A stretch of DNA of 64,000 bases from UBA8389 sp035719105 (GTDB taxonomy: Bacteria > Bacteroidota > Bacteroidia > Bacteroidales > UBA1402): NCBI GenBank assembly GCA_035719105.1, contig DASTGN010000003.1, positions 124,001 through 188,000 on the forward strand. The letters are read 5' to 3'. Shown here in pieces: positions 49,774-58,814 of the stretch (its first letter is position 1; each line of letters begins with the position of its first letter). The position numbers and the translations under genes are program-made. The notes under the pieces were generated by a model that made no database searches, was not told where the DNA came from, and saw only the letters and a program-made list of their open reading frames with translations.

Positions 49774-49809
49774 ACGATATTTTTTAGGGATTTTTTACAT
49801 AGTGTTGCA

Positions 49810-49817
49810 CAAAAATA
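49810..49817 (-). promoter_or_regulatory. -7 element of the dnaN operon
   Basis: The minus strand reads TATTTTTG, an exact TAnnTTTG, 37 bases before the dnaN start. No matching -33 is visible. Confidence 0.5.
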
Positions 49818-49915
49818 CGAAAAAAATGGTATAGAATAACCGCCCTGTCGATTTTTTTAGGATCTTTTGGAAATGATTTGCAAACCCTTTTGAAACAGGG
49901 ACTTGACTTAGGAAA

Positions 49916-50671
49916 TCAAAGGGTCAGCACCAGCCCGTCGTACGAAAAAAATACTCCGCTAGGCAAGGTGGGTTCCACTTCCGCCTGAAGCCCCATGTCA
50001 TGGCTCATGTGGATGAGGTATGAGCGTTCAGGACTTACGGCAGCAATCACATCCAAGGCTTGTTGCAAGGTATTGTGAGAAATGTGCTCCTGAGATCTCA
50101 AGGCATCAACAATCAAGACTTTGCTGCCCATTACTTTTTCCAATTCTTTGGGAGAAATATGGTTGAAGTCGGTCAGGTAGGTCAAATCACCAATTCGGTA
50201 ACCCATGACGGGCAACTTATGGTGAAAGACTTCGATCGGTATGATTTCCAGGTGTTTAAACTTGAATTTACTCAAATTTACCGGTCTAAGATCGAACAAA
50301 GGTACCCCCGGGTAGGGGTTCTCACGAAAACTATAGGGCATGGCGACCTTCAAATGGCTGAGGATGCGAGGAACCGCATATAGCGGCATTTCACTGTAGG
50401 AACAAAAGGGTCTCAGATCGTCCAATCCACCCATATGGTCGTAATGTTCGTGTGTGATCAATACCGCGCTGACCTGACGGATATTGGCTCTGAGAGCTTG
50501 TTCCCGAAAATCTGGTCCACAGTCGATCAGTATCGATACTCCTTGATCTTCAATCAATATGGAGGAACGCAAACGGCGGTCTCTCGGATCTTTTGACATG
50601 CAGGTCGCACAGCTGCAGAGCAAGACTGGATTGCCAGTGGAAGTGCCTGTTCCTAAGAAAGTCAGTTTCAT
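49916..50671 (-). CDS. MBL-fold metallohydrolase, PhnP-like
   Basis: Metallo-beta-lactamase fold hydrolase of 251 aa from MKLTFLGTGTSTGNPVLLCS. The metal motif is THEHYDHMGGLDDLRPF (HxHxDH), preceded by ILIDCGPDFREQAL and followed by FHHKLPVMGYRIGDLTYLTD and IHMSHDMG. The cysteine cluster CSCATC near residue 22 is like the extra zinc site of PhnP phosphodiesterases. Probable substrate is a cyclic phosphodiester or similar; not proven. It follows murB after 13 bases; the longer open frame that starts inside murB is rejected. Confidence 0.88.
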   Translation of the reverse strand: MKLTFLGTGTSTGNPVLLCSCATCMSKDPRDRRLRSSILIEDQGVSILIDCGPDFREQALRANIRQVSAVLITHEHYDHMGGLDDLRPFCSYSEMPLYAVPRILSHLKVAMPYSFRENPYPGVPLFDLRPVNLSKFKFKHLEIIPIEVFHHKLPVMGYRIGDLTYLTDFNHISPKELEKVMGSKVLIVDALRSQEHISHNTLQQALDVIAAVSPERSYLIHMSHDMGLQAEVEPTLPSGVFFSYDGLVLTL

Positions 50672-50684
50672 GATTGACAGGGTA

Positions 50685-51692
50685 TTATATGAAAATAACC
50701 TCCGGGTGCAAGGTAATGCCAAACTGGGATTCAACATCTGAAATGATGTGTTTGCTCAAATTCAGAATGTCAGCTGCAACGGCATTGCCGGGATTGACCA
50801 ACACCAAGGCTTGCTTGTCATGAACTGCTGCATTGCCAAGCGCTTTGCCTTTCCAGCCGGCTTTGTCAATGCACCAAGCCGCAGAAATCTTAACCAAGCC
50901 ACTTTCCAGAGGCCAGGATGGAACCTCTGGATAACGTGCTTTCAGTGATTCAAATTGATGGACAGTAATTTCGGGATTCATGAAAAAACTTCCAGCGTTG
51001 CCAATCAAATTTGGATCTGGCAATTTGGAACCTCGAATTTCAAGAACGGCCTTCCTAAGGTTTTTCAAATTAATGCCACCGGCTGCTTCCATCCGATCAT
51101 TCAATCCGCCATATTTTAAATTAGGTGTAAAATCTTTTGATAGTAAGTATGTTACATAGCATACTATAAACTTATTCTTTAATTCTTTCTTGAAAACACT
51201 GTCTCTATATCCAAACCGACAGTCGGCATTGGTAAGCGTTACATATTCAAGAGTTTCCAGATTCAAGGCTTCCACCAACTCAATGCAATCTTTTGCTTCT
51301 GAACCATAGGCACCGATGTTCTGTACCGGGCTGGCACCCACATCACCAGGTATTCCGGAAAGATTTTCCAAGCCACTCCAGTCGTGATCGACGGTATAAG
51401 CGACCAGATCGTCCCAAGCCACGCCAGATCCGACGCGAAGGGAAACATGATTGTTTTGCTCGGTTGGTTCAATGGTTTTAATAGCAGAATGCAGCAGCAA
51501 ACCGCGAAAGTCTTTGGTGAAGAGCAAGTTGCTCCCCCCTCCTATCGAAAATTTGGAGATATTGTCAAACCGATTGTCCTGCAATAAGTTACGAAGTTCG
51601 TCCACCGATTCGTAATCGGCCCAATATTGTGTTGTAGCTTCCAAATGGAACGTATGTTTGTCCCGAAGCTGCATATTTTCAAAAAGAGGCAT
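50685..51692 (-). CDS. murB: UDP-N-acetylenolpyruvoylglucosamine reductase
   Basis: FAD enzyme that makes UDP-MurNAc for peptidoglycan. The 335-aa type I protein shows FSIGGGSNLLFTKDFRGLLL for FAD binding and ENLSGIPGDVGASPVQNIGA with the catalytic part. CRFGYRDSVFKKEL is present, the serine proton donor is in GNAGSFFMNPE, and the end is ITLHPEVIFI. Complete and canonical. It is divergent from the first glycosyltransferase gene, with a shared intergenic of 77 bp. Confidence 0.95.
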   Translation of the reverse strand: MPLFENMQLRDKHTFHLEATTQYWADYESVDELRNLLQDNRFDNISKFSIGGGSNLLFTKDFRGLLLHSAIKTIEPTEQNNHVSLRVGSGVAWDDLVAYTVDHDWSGLENLSGIPGDVGASPVQNIGAYGSEAKDCIELVEALNLETLEYVTLTNADCRFGYRDSVFKKELKNKFIVCYVTYLLSKDFTPNLKYGGLNDRMEAAGGINLKNLRKAVLEIRGSKLPDPNLIGNAGSFFMNPEITVHQFESLKARYPEVPSWPLESGLVKISAAWCIDKAGWKGKALGNAAVHDKQALVLVNPGNAVAADILNLSKHIISDVESQFGITLHPEVIFI

Positions 51693-51711
51693 AGGCTAAA
51701 TGTATAGGAAA

Positions 51712-51748
51712 CAAAATTACTGTTTTTTTTGAGTAAATGCTATCTTTG
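51712..51748. promoter_or_regulatory. Divergent -7 elements of murB and the first glycosyltransferase
   Basis: The minus strand reads TAATTTTG (51719-51712) for murB, and the plus strand TATCTTTG (51741-51748) for the glycosyltransferase. Both are exact -7 matches; neither has a clean -33. The two would share a 20-bp core. Confidence 0.45.
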
Positions 51749-51769
51749 CTTTTACAAACCCTTTGCCGC

Positions 51770-52675
51770 ATGCTCTCCATACTAATCCCTGAATATAATT
51801 GTGATTGTACCCGTTTGGTACGAGATCTGGCCGATCAATGCCTTCAGGAAAGGATTGATTACGAAATCTTGGTCTTGGACGATGCCTCCCCCGATTTTAA
51901 GAAGGAAAACCTTGATCTGCATTTTATTACCGGTTGCATTTTTTTTAAAAACGAAGTGAATATGAGTCAGGCAAGCTGTAGGAATAGCTTGGCCAAAAGA
52001 GCCAGATTTCCGTGGTTGCTCTTCTTGGACAGCGACTTGCAGGTGGTGGACATTCATTTTATCCGACGTTATCTGGAAGTCTTGGGGCAGGCAAACGTAT
52101 TGGTCGGGGGCATAATCAACAGCCCTGAGAAACCCGCTGCTGATCGAATGCTTCGATGGAAATACAGTCGTAATAGAGAATGTCTATCAGCTGAAGTCCG
52201 AAACAAGCATCCCTGGCATTCGTTTTTCTCTTCCAACATCTTAATGGAAAAGTCTGTCCATGAATTGATTCCTTTTGATGAACAATTCAAGAATTATGGT
52301 CATGAAGATACCCTTTTGGGCTATCGCATGAAAAGTCAGGGCTTTACGATTTTAAACATTGACAATCCACTCCTTCATTTAGGAATCGAACAAAGCGAAC
52401 AGTTTCTGGCCAAAAGCTTGACGGCTGCAATAAAATTCTTGGATTTACCGGTTTTCCAGACCGATGAACTTGTTCAGGAAATCAAGCTCTTTCGGGTCTA
52501 TCGGTTCATTAAACGATTAGGGATGGAGGCGGTGATCGCTTGGAAATTCAAGATTCTTGAAAAGTTGTTGCATAGGAATCTGACAGGCCCTCATCCGTCG
52601 CTTTTCTCGTTCGATTTCTATCGTTTGGGATACTTGTGCCGGGAAGCTCGCTCGCGCAGGAAAACTCAGCTCTAA
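51770..52675 (+). CDS. Family 2 glycosyltransferase
   Basis: GT-A fold transferase of 301 aa from MLSILIPEYNCDCTRLVRDL. The nucleotide-sugar aspartates are in LVLDDASPD and the DxD in LLFLDSDLQVVD. The C-terminal galactosyltransferase-type motif is FKNYGHEDTLLGYRMKSQGF. No membrane segment. It is the plus-strand flank of the surface glycan locus; its stop overlaps the stop of the next, convergent gene by four bases. Donor and acceptor are unknown. Confidence 0.85.
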   Translation: MLSILIPEYNCDCTRLVRDLADQCLQERIDYEILVLDDASPDFKKENLDLHFITGCIFFKNEVNMSQASCRNSLAKRARFPWLLFLDSDLQVVDIHFIRRYLEVLGQANVLVGGIINSPEKPAADRMLRWKYSRNRECLSAEVRNKHPWHSFFSSNILMEKSVHELIPFDEQFKNYGHEDTLLGYRMKSQGFTILNIDNPLLHLGIEQSEQFLAKSLTAAIKFLDLPVFQTDELVQEIKLFRVYRFIKRLGMEAVIAWKFKILEKLLHRNLTGPHPSLFSFDFYRLGYLCREARSRRKTQL

Positions 52676-53508
52676 AGGCCACTGGCAGGTCCTTTACTAG
52701 CCTTTTTAGCATAGTCGCTTCCTTCATTCTTGGCTTTTAAGAATTGTTTGAAGGTCACACCGGCTTTCCGATAGGTCGGATACCGCCTACAAGCAGCGAT
52801 GACATTTCGCAGATAGGCTAAATCCTTGAAAAGCACATAGCATTGTGCACCAGTGGAAAAAAGTTGTTGCTTATCATAAAAAGATCGATTCTTGACGCTG
52901 CTTTCGTAGGGATGCTCCACGATATATATCGGGAAGAACATGATTTTTAGATTCTTACGAAGACATTCAGCTAAAAAAAGAAATTCTTCACCGCTGCTGG
53001 CTGTTGCCCCTAGCCCAAAGCGTTCGTCAAACCAAATTTGACTTTCTTGAACCGATTTCCGTCGAAAGGCAATTTCAATGGAACTGACCGCCTTCATCTG
53101 GTTCAGCCGAGTCAGCATCTTAGCCTTTTTCGGATACTTTTTATAGGCTGGCTGGTCCAAGGGTGTACGAATTTGAAAACAAGCCACATCTACTTCAGGA
53201 TGTTTCTGAAAGGCTCTGAGAATGTGTCGCGGATAGTTGGGGTTCAATCCGATGTCATCGTCTGCAACAACCAAAATATCGGCTGTGGCGTGGCGTAACG
53301 CATGGTTTCTGTTTTTAGAAAGCCCTGATTCCCGTTGTACGAAAATCTGAACATCGTTTCGAATCAATTTCGGTGGAAACTCCGGAAAGGCTTCGAAAGG
53401 ATCCTGATGGGAGATTAGGTAGGAAATTCCAGGTTCAGGGTTCAGCAATAGGTTTTCTACCTTTTTTATGCCGTCTCCATAGGTCGATATCAGCCATTGA
53501 AGGGTCAT
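52672..53508 (-). CDS. Family 2 glycosyltransferase
   Basis: 278-aa predicted transferase from MTLQWLISTYGDGIKKVENL. The metal-binding acid cluster is ADILVVADDDIGLNPNYPRH, and GLGATASSGEEFLFLAECLR follows the catalytic region. ESGLSKNRNHALRHATA is typical of GT2. An in-frame ATG at 53541 would add 11 residues; I prefer 53508 because the conserved part starts there. It is convergent with the first GT gene and divergent from the third. Confidence 0.78.
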   Translation of the reverse strand: MTLQWLISTYGDGIKKVENLLLNPEPGISYLISHQDPFEAFPEFPPKLIRNDVQIFVQRESGLSKNRNHALRHATADILVVADDDIGLNPNYPRHILRAFQKHPEVDVACFQIRTPLDQPAYKKYPKKAKMLTRLNQMKAVSSIEIAFRRKSVQESQIWFDERFGLGATASSGEEFLFLAECLRKNLKIMFFPIYIVEHPYESSVKNRSFYDKQQLFSTGAQCYVLFKDLAYLRNVIAACRRYPTYRKAGVTFKQFLKAKNEGSDYAKKASKGPASGL

Positions 53509-53607
53509 GAAGCGTTGATTTGTTTGATTCAAAAGTAACATATAATCTCCAAAAGCAGCACATTCTACTTAAATATCGTATTTTTGTTGAAAGGAAAATC
53601 GTCACCC

Positions 53608-54573
53608 ATGGAAAAGTTCAGCAAGTCACCTTTAATCTCCATCATCGTACCAGTGTTCAACCGCGAGGATGTATTGCTGAACACACTTCAAAGCATTGTT
53701 GAACAGACTTACAGACCTTTGGAACTCATTCTGGTGGATAATAATTCAGAAGATTCGTCCATGGCGCTTTGTCATCAATTCCAAGCGAACAACAACAACG
53801 AATTTTTTCGTACGGAGGTTTATCAGGAGATGAACAAGGGCGCCAATGCTGCCCGAAATCGTGGTTTATCGTTGGCTTCCGGTGACTACCTGATGTTTTT
53901 CGATTCCGATGATTTGATGTATCCGGATTGCATTGCCCGAATTGTAACTCAGTTGACCTTGAACAACTACCCCAAAGCCATCGCTTTTCCTTATACTGTT
54001 GTTTTCCCAAATGGCAACCGGGGTCGTAGACCGCATTATTATTCAGCCAATCCAGCTGACCAACTGTTTGATATTCTGATTTGTACTCATAATGTTTGTT
54101 TGAAACGCACCTTGCCTGAGAAAACCGGAACTTGGGTGGAAGATTTGCAACGTTGGCAGGATTTGGAGTTTGGATTTCGAGTATTGTTATTAACCAACGA
54201 CTTGGCCTGGATTACCGGAAAACCGCTCTACGAGGTAAACTTTCACAAAAATTCCATCAGTGGAAGCAGCTATACGGACGATCACGAGAAATTGTACACA
54301 TCGTTGATGAAAATACGGGCCACCATCGAAAAACAACCCGATTCCTTAGATAAATTCAGACTTCAACGTGCCCTGTGCTACAAAATCGGAACCATTGCTT
54401 CCCTACTGCGTCGGGAAAAAAATAAAGCGTTGGGTCGTAAGTATCTGGAAAAGGCTTTGTTACAGATGCCAAAGCGGTTTAACAAAAGGGGAAAGCTCTT
54501 GTTGCGGTTTCAGTTTTTTTACGAGGGTCTGGGAGGTCGTGGATTGTGGCGACTAGCGCGTGTGCTGATGTAG
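53608..54573 (+). CDS. Family 2 glycosyltransferase
   Basis: 321-aa GT2 protein. It opens SPLISIIVPVFNREDVLLNT, continues PLELILVDNNSEDSSMAL, and carries the DxD in LMFFDSDDLMYPDC, the classic SpsA-like pattern. The helical C terminus is basic. The ATG at 53608 fits a consensus -7 at 53579-53586 (TATTTTTG), which excludes the TTG at 53584. Its final 21 bases overlap the end of the convergent GT4 gene. Confidence 0.87.
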   Translation: MEKFSKSPLISIIVPVFNREDVLLNTLQSIVEQTYRPLELILVDNNSEDSSMALCHQFQANNNNEFFRTEVYQEMNKGANAARNRGLSLASGDYLMFFDSDDLMYPDCIARIVTQLTLNNYPKAIAFPYTVVFPNGNRGRRPHYYSANPADQLFDILICTHNVCLKRTLPEKTGTWVEDLQRWQDLEFGFRVLLLTNDLAWITGKPLYEVNFHKNSISGSSYTDDHEKLYTSLMKIRATIEKQPDSLDKFRLQRALCYKIGTIASLLRREKNKALGRKYLEKALLQMPKRFNKRGKLLLRFQFFYEGLGGRGLWRLARVLM

Positions 54574-55743
54574 TTTCAGCCACTGTCGACCGATATTTTC
54601 CACATCCAAATCTTTTACTTTTTTCAGGGCTCCTTCAGATAGGCGCTTTAAATTTGCTTCATCCTGAATCAGCTTGAGTAAATCGTTGGCGAATGCTTTC
54701 TCATCAAATGGAGGAACAATGATGCCGTTCAGGTTGTTGTCAATCAGACTGTATATCGAGTCGACCGAACCAAAAACAATGGGAACGGTGCCGTAGCTTT
54801 GGGCTTCGGAAATGACCATGGGGGCGCCTTCGTAGGTGGAGGTCAAACAAAGTATGGATGCCGATGCGTAAAAGGTTGTAGGATCTTGAAATCCTCTGAA
54901 AACGACATTCTTAAGTTTCAAATCCTTGCCTAATTGTTCCAGATAGCCCCGTTGATCTCCGTCGCCGACTATTTGTAAGTTCCAGTCTGGCACTTGCGAT
55001 TCAATGAGACTCCAAATACGCAACAAGCGATCCACACGCTTAGGTTCTGCTGTGAGTCTGCCCACATAAAGCACCTGTTTTTGCTTATTGAACGGCACGA
55101 TTGCACGGCTTTTCAACGGATTTGGAATAACCTGTATTTTGGGATGGGGCAATCCATGGTAAAGCTTGTTTTCCAAGGTTGTTTTAAAAGACTTATCCAA
55201 AACAACAAACCAGTCTGCGCATTCAATCTGATGTCGATAAAACCGCCGGATATTCGGGTGACTAAATTCCGGGTGCAGGTATCCCAACGCATAGCGCAAC
55301 AGGATTTTGGCTTTATTGACAACCCCTTTTTGCGGTCTGAGCACGTCCGAGCATTTGCTGTTCACAAATTTGTCAATTTCCCAAAAAGGCATCGAATGCA
55401 AAGTATTGATAAACAAGGTGTTCGGATGATTGGAGGACTTTGTGTAAATCTGTGAAAATACTCCTTGGTTGAATACACAGGTGATCGAATGTGTTCGAAT
55501 AAAATGCTCGATAAAAGACAGATTCTGTAAAGAGTTCTGAGGATCAGGCATTTCAATAATATTGTTGAAGTGTCTATGGTCTGGAGGAATTGGATTATCC
55601 GGATCCTTGGAAACCATCAAATAAACAATCGATCCTTTTGACAAAAAAAAGTCGACCAGCATGCCTGTAACGGTTTCCACACCACCCGGTTTTGGATAGT
55701 TGGCGCAAATAAACAGCAGGTTCTTGAAATAAGGATCTTGCAT
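54553..55743 (-). CDS. Family 4 glycosyltransferase
   Basis: GT-B fold transferase of 396 aa. The N-terminal domain begins NLLFICANYPKPGGVETVTG. The donor-binding C-terminal domain shows VLYVGRLTAEPKRVDRLLRI, LQIVGDGDQRGYLEQLGKDL, and the EX7E motif in STYEGAPMVISEAQSYGTVP. Ends with ENIGRQWLKLHQHTR. It is the last gene of the minus-strand polysaccharide operon, five bases after the next upstream GT2 gene. Confidence 0.9.
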   Translation of the reverse strand: MQDPYFKNLLFICANYPKPGGVETVTGMLVDFFLSKGSIVYLMVSKDPDNPIPPDHRHFNNIIEMPDPQNSLQNLSFIEHFIRTHSITCVFNQGVFSQIYTKSSNHPNTLFINTLHSMPFWEIDKFVNSKCSDVLRPQKGVVNKAKILLRYALGYLHPEFSHPNIRRFYRHQIECADWFVVLDKSFKTTLENKLYHGLPHPKIQVIPNPLKSRAIVPFNKQKQVLYVGRLTAEPKRVDRLLRIWSLIESQVPDWNLQIVGDGDQRGYLEQLGKDLKLKNVVFRGFQDPTTFYASASILCLTSTYEGAPMVISEAQSYGTVPIVFGSVDSIYSLIDNNLNGIIVPPFDEKAFANDLLKLIQDEANLKRLSEGALKKVKDLDVENIGRQWLKLHQHTR

Positions 55744-55747
55744 GGAC

Positions 55748-56758
55748 TTACGCGTGTTTATAACGTTTTCTGTAAAATGCTCGCAAACATTTTGATAACA
55801 GTGGTTGCTTCAAGCAATAAAATAGGATTCGGCTTTTAAGTCCTACGTTGATACGCTGTTCCTTACAAAACGCTTGTAGTCGACTGGAGAAGTCTATATC
55901 CTCCTTTAATACGGTATGTACAACAAACTCACCGATTTTGTCCAACAAATAAGATTGGATGGCAGACATTGGAATTCCTAATTTGGCAACCAAACATACA
56001 GTCTGTTTAAAAGCGGAGAACGCAAAGCCCTTCAGGTATTCATCTTGATTGGGGGAATGACTGAGCGATTTTTCCAACACTCTGTATACCAACCAGTTAT
56101 TCTTGCTTATAAAAAAAGGCCCTTTCATTAAAAGTCCCATCGTCAGGGGCAAATCTTCGCAAACAACGTCCTGGCCCCTAAACAAATCTGGATTGTTATG
56201 ATAAGCTTCCCTTGCCCAATCTCCCCGAAAACAGGATGCCGCCAAGACAATTCTTGGTATATCGTTCAAATTCAAATAGTTTGCTACCGCTTTTTCTCCA
56301 AATCCTTCCGGTTGAAACCAATCCTGATGGATCCAGGAATCCGATTGACGGAGCAAGTTCCTTTTTTGATCGTACAATTGCCAGTTTCCGGCAACCAAAC
56401 TCACTTCTTGGTGAGCTTCAAGAAGATCGACTTGCTCCTGCAATTTTGTTTCGGTCAACCAATAATCATCACCGCCACAATCGGCGATATAAACGCCTTT
56501 AGCCTTCAAGAAGACATCAAAGTAGTTGTTAATAAAGCCTTTATTGCGTTCGTTCAGACAAAGTACAATTTGTTGGGGATAAGCCTGTGCGTATTCTTGG
56601 CAAATTTCCCGCGTTCCGTCCGTGGAACAATCCTCCCCGATAACCACTTCAAAATCAAATTGGGTCTTTTGCATCAAAATACTATCCAACGTTTGTCGAA
56701 TGTAATCCTTCTGATTGTAAGGTGTGATCAAAACAGATACCAATGGGGGCTTGTTCAT
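55748..56758 (-). CDS. Family 2 glycosyltransferase
   Basis: 336-aa GT2 transferase. PPLVSVLITPYNQKDYIRQT and FEVVIGEDCSTDGTREICQE form the nucleotide-binding half, and GVYIADCGGDDYWLTETKLQ holds the metal-binding aspartates (GDDYW, frequent in Bacteroidota surface glycan loci). The C-terminal region is helical. Its start overlaps the flippase stop by four bases, so the two are coupled. Confidence 0.88.
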   Translation of the reverse strand: MNKPPLVSVLITPYNQKDYIRQTLDSILMQKTQFDFEVVIGEDCSTDGTREICQEYAQAYPQQIVLCLNERNKGFINNYFDVFLKAKGVYIADCGGDDYWLTETKLQEQVDLLEAHQEVSLVAGNWQLYDQKRNLLRQSDSWIHQDWFQPEGFGEKAVANYLNLNDIPRIVLAASCFRGDWAREAYHNNPDLFRGQDVVCEDLPLTMGLLMKGPFFISKNNWLVYRVLEKSLSHSPNQDEYLKGFAFSAFKQTVCLVAKLGIPMSAIQSYLLDKIGEFVVHTVLKEDIDFSSRLQAFCKEQRINVGLKSRILFYCLKQPLLSKCLRAFYRKRYKHA

Positions 56759-58251
56759 GACCGACGGAGTTTGAAGAGTTTGGCTATTTTGTCAGACCAT
56801 TCGGTAAAAGGTATGATCTTATTTAGTTCGAATGCGGCCCAGATGGAGCATGTTAAAAACAAGATGGTGCCGATAACTCTCAGGTTAATGCCATCCAATT
56901 TGAGCGTCGAAAGGAATGTCCCAACAGCAAACAATCCAAACAAGAATATTAGGACCTTATTGCGAATGCCAAAATGGAAATTGCAAAGCGGTTGAACCAA
57001 GAGATAAACCAAAGGTATGTAAATCACATAGGCTATCACATAGGCAATTCCGGCAGCATCCAGTCCATAATGGGGCCAAAGCAGTCTGGTGGCAATGTAA
57101 TAGGCTATGAACCAGGTAGATTCAACGATTAAAAAACGGGCGCCTTTACCTTTTGAAAGCAAGATGAATCCCAAGGGCCAAATGATCACTTTGAGAAAGG
57201 TTCCGAAAATTTGCCAACGCAACAACGATGATGCAGCATTGAATCCATTGGAATACAATAAGTTTAGTATTGGTGGAGCCACCAGAAGCATCAAAACGAT
57301 GAGTGGCGTGGCTACAATCAATACAAACCGGGTTTGTTCGTTGGTAAACCGTACGGTGTTGGGATCGTCTCCATTCATGCTGCATAATCGTGGAAAATAA
57401 TCGACGGCCATGGCGGTCATGATGCCTCCCATGTACATGTTCGAAACCGACCATACCGCCTGAAACAGCCCAACATGCCCCACTCCATCGCTTTGGAGGA
57501 TAAAACTTCGCAACAAAAAAAGCGTCAAGGTGGAAACCAAGCCTGAAACAACCGTGTAAATGCCAAGGTGAACCATTCCACCACCTCGCTTGAGGCTTTC
57601 TCGATACGTTTGCACCACCTTTTCCACCTTGATGCGACGAGCAAAAAACCAAGTAAAAAACAATCCGATGAACGATACTGCCAATAATGCCGGGACGATG
57701 CCCTTCAGGCCAAAAATCCAATAAAGCGGAACAGCGGTCAACAGTCCTCCAATGGCGCCATACAAGGAGGCTTTGGCCATGGAGGCGATTTTACGCATCC
57801 CCTGCAACAAAGCCAGTTGTCCGGAGGAAACGGTTCCGGCAAGCACACTGAACGAAATCAGACAAATGGAAATCAGATGGTTTCGATCACCAAAAACATA
57901 CTCGCTGATCCATGGAGACAAACCAATGGTCAAGAGCAATCCGATTATTCCGGTCAACCAAAGCCAACGGTGGAGCATGGTGACCGTATGGCCGATGCGT
58001 TCGCTATCCCCACTCTGTTTGGCTTCCGCTATCTCTTTGACAGAGCTGAACCCAAGCCCCAATCCTGTGAAGGAACGCACCAATTCGACGATGGATTGGA
58101 ACATACTGTTCAACCCTACTCCAGTGGTACCGAGCAAGACTGCCAACACCTTGGTGCGAACAATGCCGATCAAGATGTTTGCAAGTTGCGAACCACCGAA
58201 AATACTCGTCGATTTAGCAATCTGCCTGTAGGATGTTTCGTCCGTGTCCAT
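56755..58251 (-). CDS. Oligosaccharide flippase (Wzx type)
   Basis: Polytopic membrane protein of 498 aa with 12 to 14 predicted helices, of the polysaccharide transporter (PST) superfamily. ASIFGGSQL-type opening is seen as STSIFGGSQLANILIGIVRT, followed by LLGTTGVGLNSMFQSIVELV, the usual N-terminal pattern of O-antigen translocases in Bacteroidota. It would flip the undecaprenyl-linked repeat unit to the periplasm. The start is MDTDETSYRQIAK at 58251, two bases after the acetyltransferase stop. No Wzy polymerase or Wzz was found in the window. Confidence 0.88.
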   Translation of the reverse strand: MDTDETSYRQIAKSTSIFGGSQLANILIGIVRTKVLAVLLGTTGVGLNSMFQSIVELVRSFTGLGLGFSSVKEIAEAKQSGDSERIGHTVTMLHRWLWLTGIIGLLLTIGLSPWISEYVFGDRNHLISICLISFSVLAGTVSSGQLALLQGMRKIASMAKASLYGAIGGLLTAVPLYWIFGLKGIVPALLAVSFIGLFFTWFFARRIKVEKVVQTYRESLKRGGGMVHLGIYTVVSGLVSTLTLFLLRSFILQSDGVGHVGLFQAVWSVSNMYMGGIMTAMAVDYFPRLCSMNGDDPNTVRFTNEQTRFVLIVATPLIVLMLLVAPPILNLLYSNGFNAASSLLRWQIFGTFLKVIIWPLGFILLSKGKGARFLIVESTWFIAYYIATRLLWPHYGLDAAGIAYVIAYVIYIPLVYLLVQPLCNFHFGIRNKVLIFLFGLFAVGTFLSTLKLDGINLRVIGTILFLTCSIWAAFELNKIIPFTEWSDKIAKLFKLRRS

Positions 58252-58253
58252 CT

Positions 58254-58814
58254 TTATAAAAGCCGTAAAACGCGACAAGGATTTCCGGTCGCCACTGCAT
58301 TATCTGGTATATCTTTAATTACCAATGAATTCGCTCCAATCACCGCATTTCTCCCAATTTTCACACCTTTCAGGATGGTCACGTTATCACCGATAAAAAC
58401 GTTTTCCCCAATTTGGACAGGCAGACATGGATGAGTTCCATCGTGCCGGTGTGCAGAGTCTAAAGCATGCCCGTTGCTGGTCATCACCGTAAAGTTGATT
58501 CCAATAACCGTATCCTTGCCAATTTCGATTGAAGCGTCATCGGCCGTCAATGCAGCATTGTTGTTGATGATGACGCGATCTCCAATACGAATGAATCCCT
58601 TTCCACGAAGGTCAAAATAAGCATAGGTGCTCCAGAAAGATGCGGAAGATTCGTAACCAATTTGCACCTTTTCGCCCACATAAAGAGCTCCATATCCTTT
58701 TATCATGATGGGCTGATTCAATATTGGTTTGCCTTTCAACTGTTTGTAACCACCTGAAAGCCTTTTGTAATAGAACCTGCGTAAGCAAGCGTGGAGGCGG
58801 GTCGGTATGCTCAT
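58254..58814 (-). CDS. Hexapeptide-repeat acyltransferase
   Basis: 186-aa left-handed beta-helix enzyme. The hexapeptide repeats run from IGYESSASFW through IRIGDRVIINNNAALTADDA and IEIGKDTVIGINFTV to VFIGDNVTILKGVKIGRNAV. SNGHALDSAHRHDGTHP contains the likely catalytic histidine, and SLVIKDIPDNAVATGNPCRV closes the helix. Such enzymes O- or N-acetylate sugars; here it may finish the amino sugar (FdtC/QdtC-like role) or decorate the glycan. Start and the aminotransferase stop overlap by four bases. Confidence 0.85.
   Translation of the reverse strand: MSIPTRLHACLRRFYYKRLSGGYKQLKGKPILNQPIMIKGYGALYVGEKVQIGYESSASFWSTYAYFDLRGKGFIRIGDRVIINNNAALTADDASIEIGKDTVIGINFTVMTSNGHALDSAHRHDGTHPCLPVQIGENVFIGDNVTILKGVKIGRNAVIGANSLVIKDIPDNAVATGNPCRVLRLL

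Noticed and set aside
57146..57721. 191-residue minus-strand open frame
   Set aside because: It is an out-of-frame shadow of the flippase gene on the same strand.
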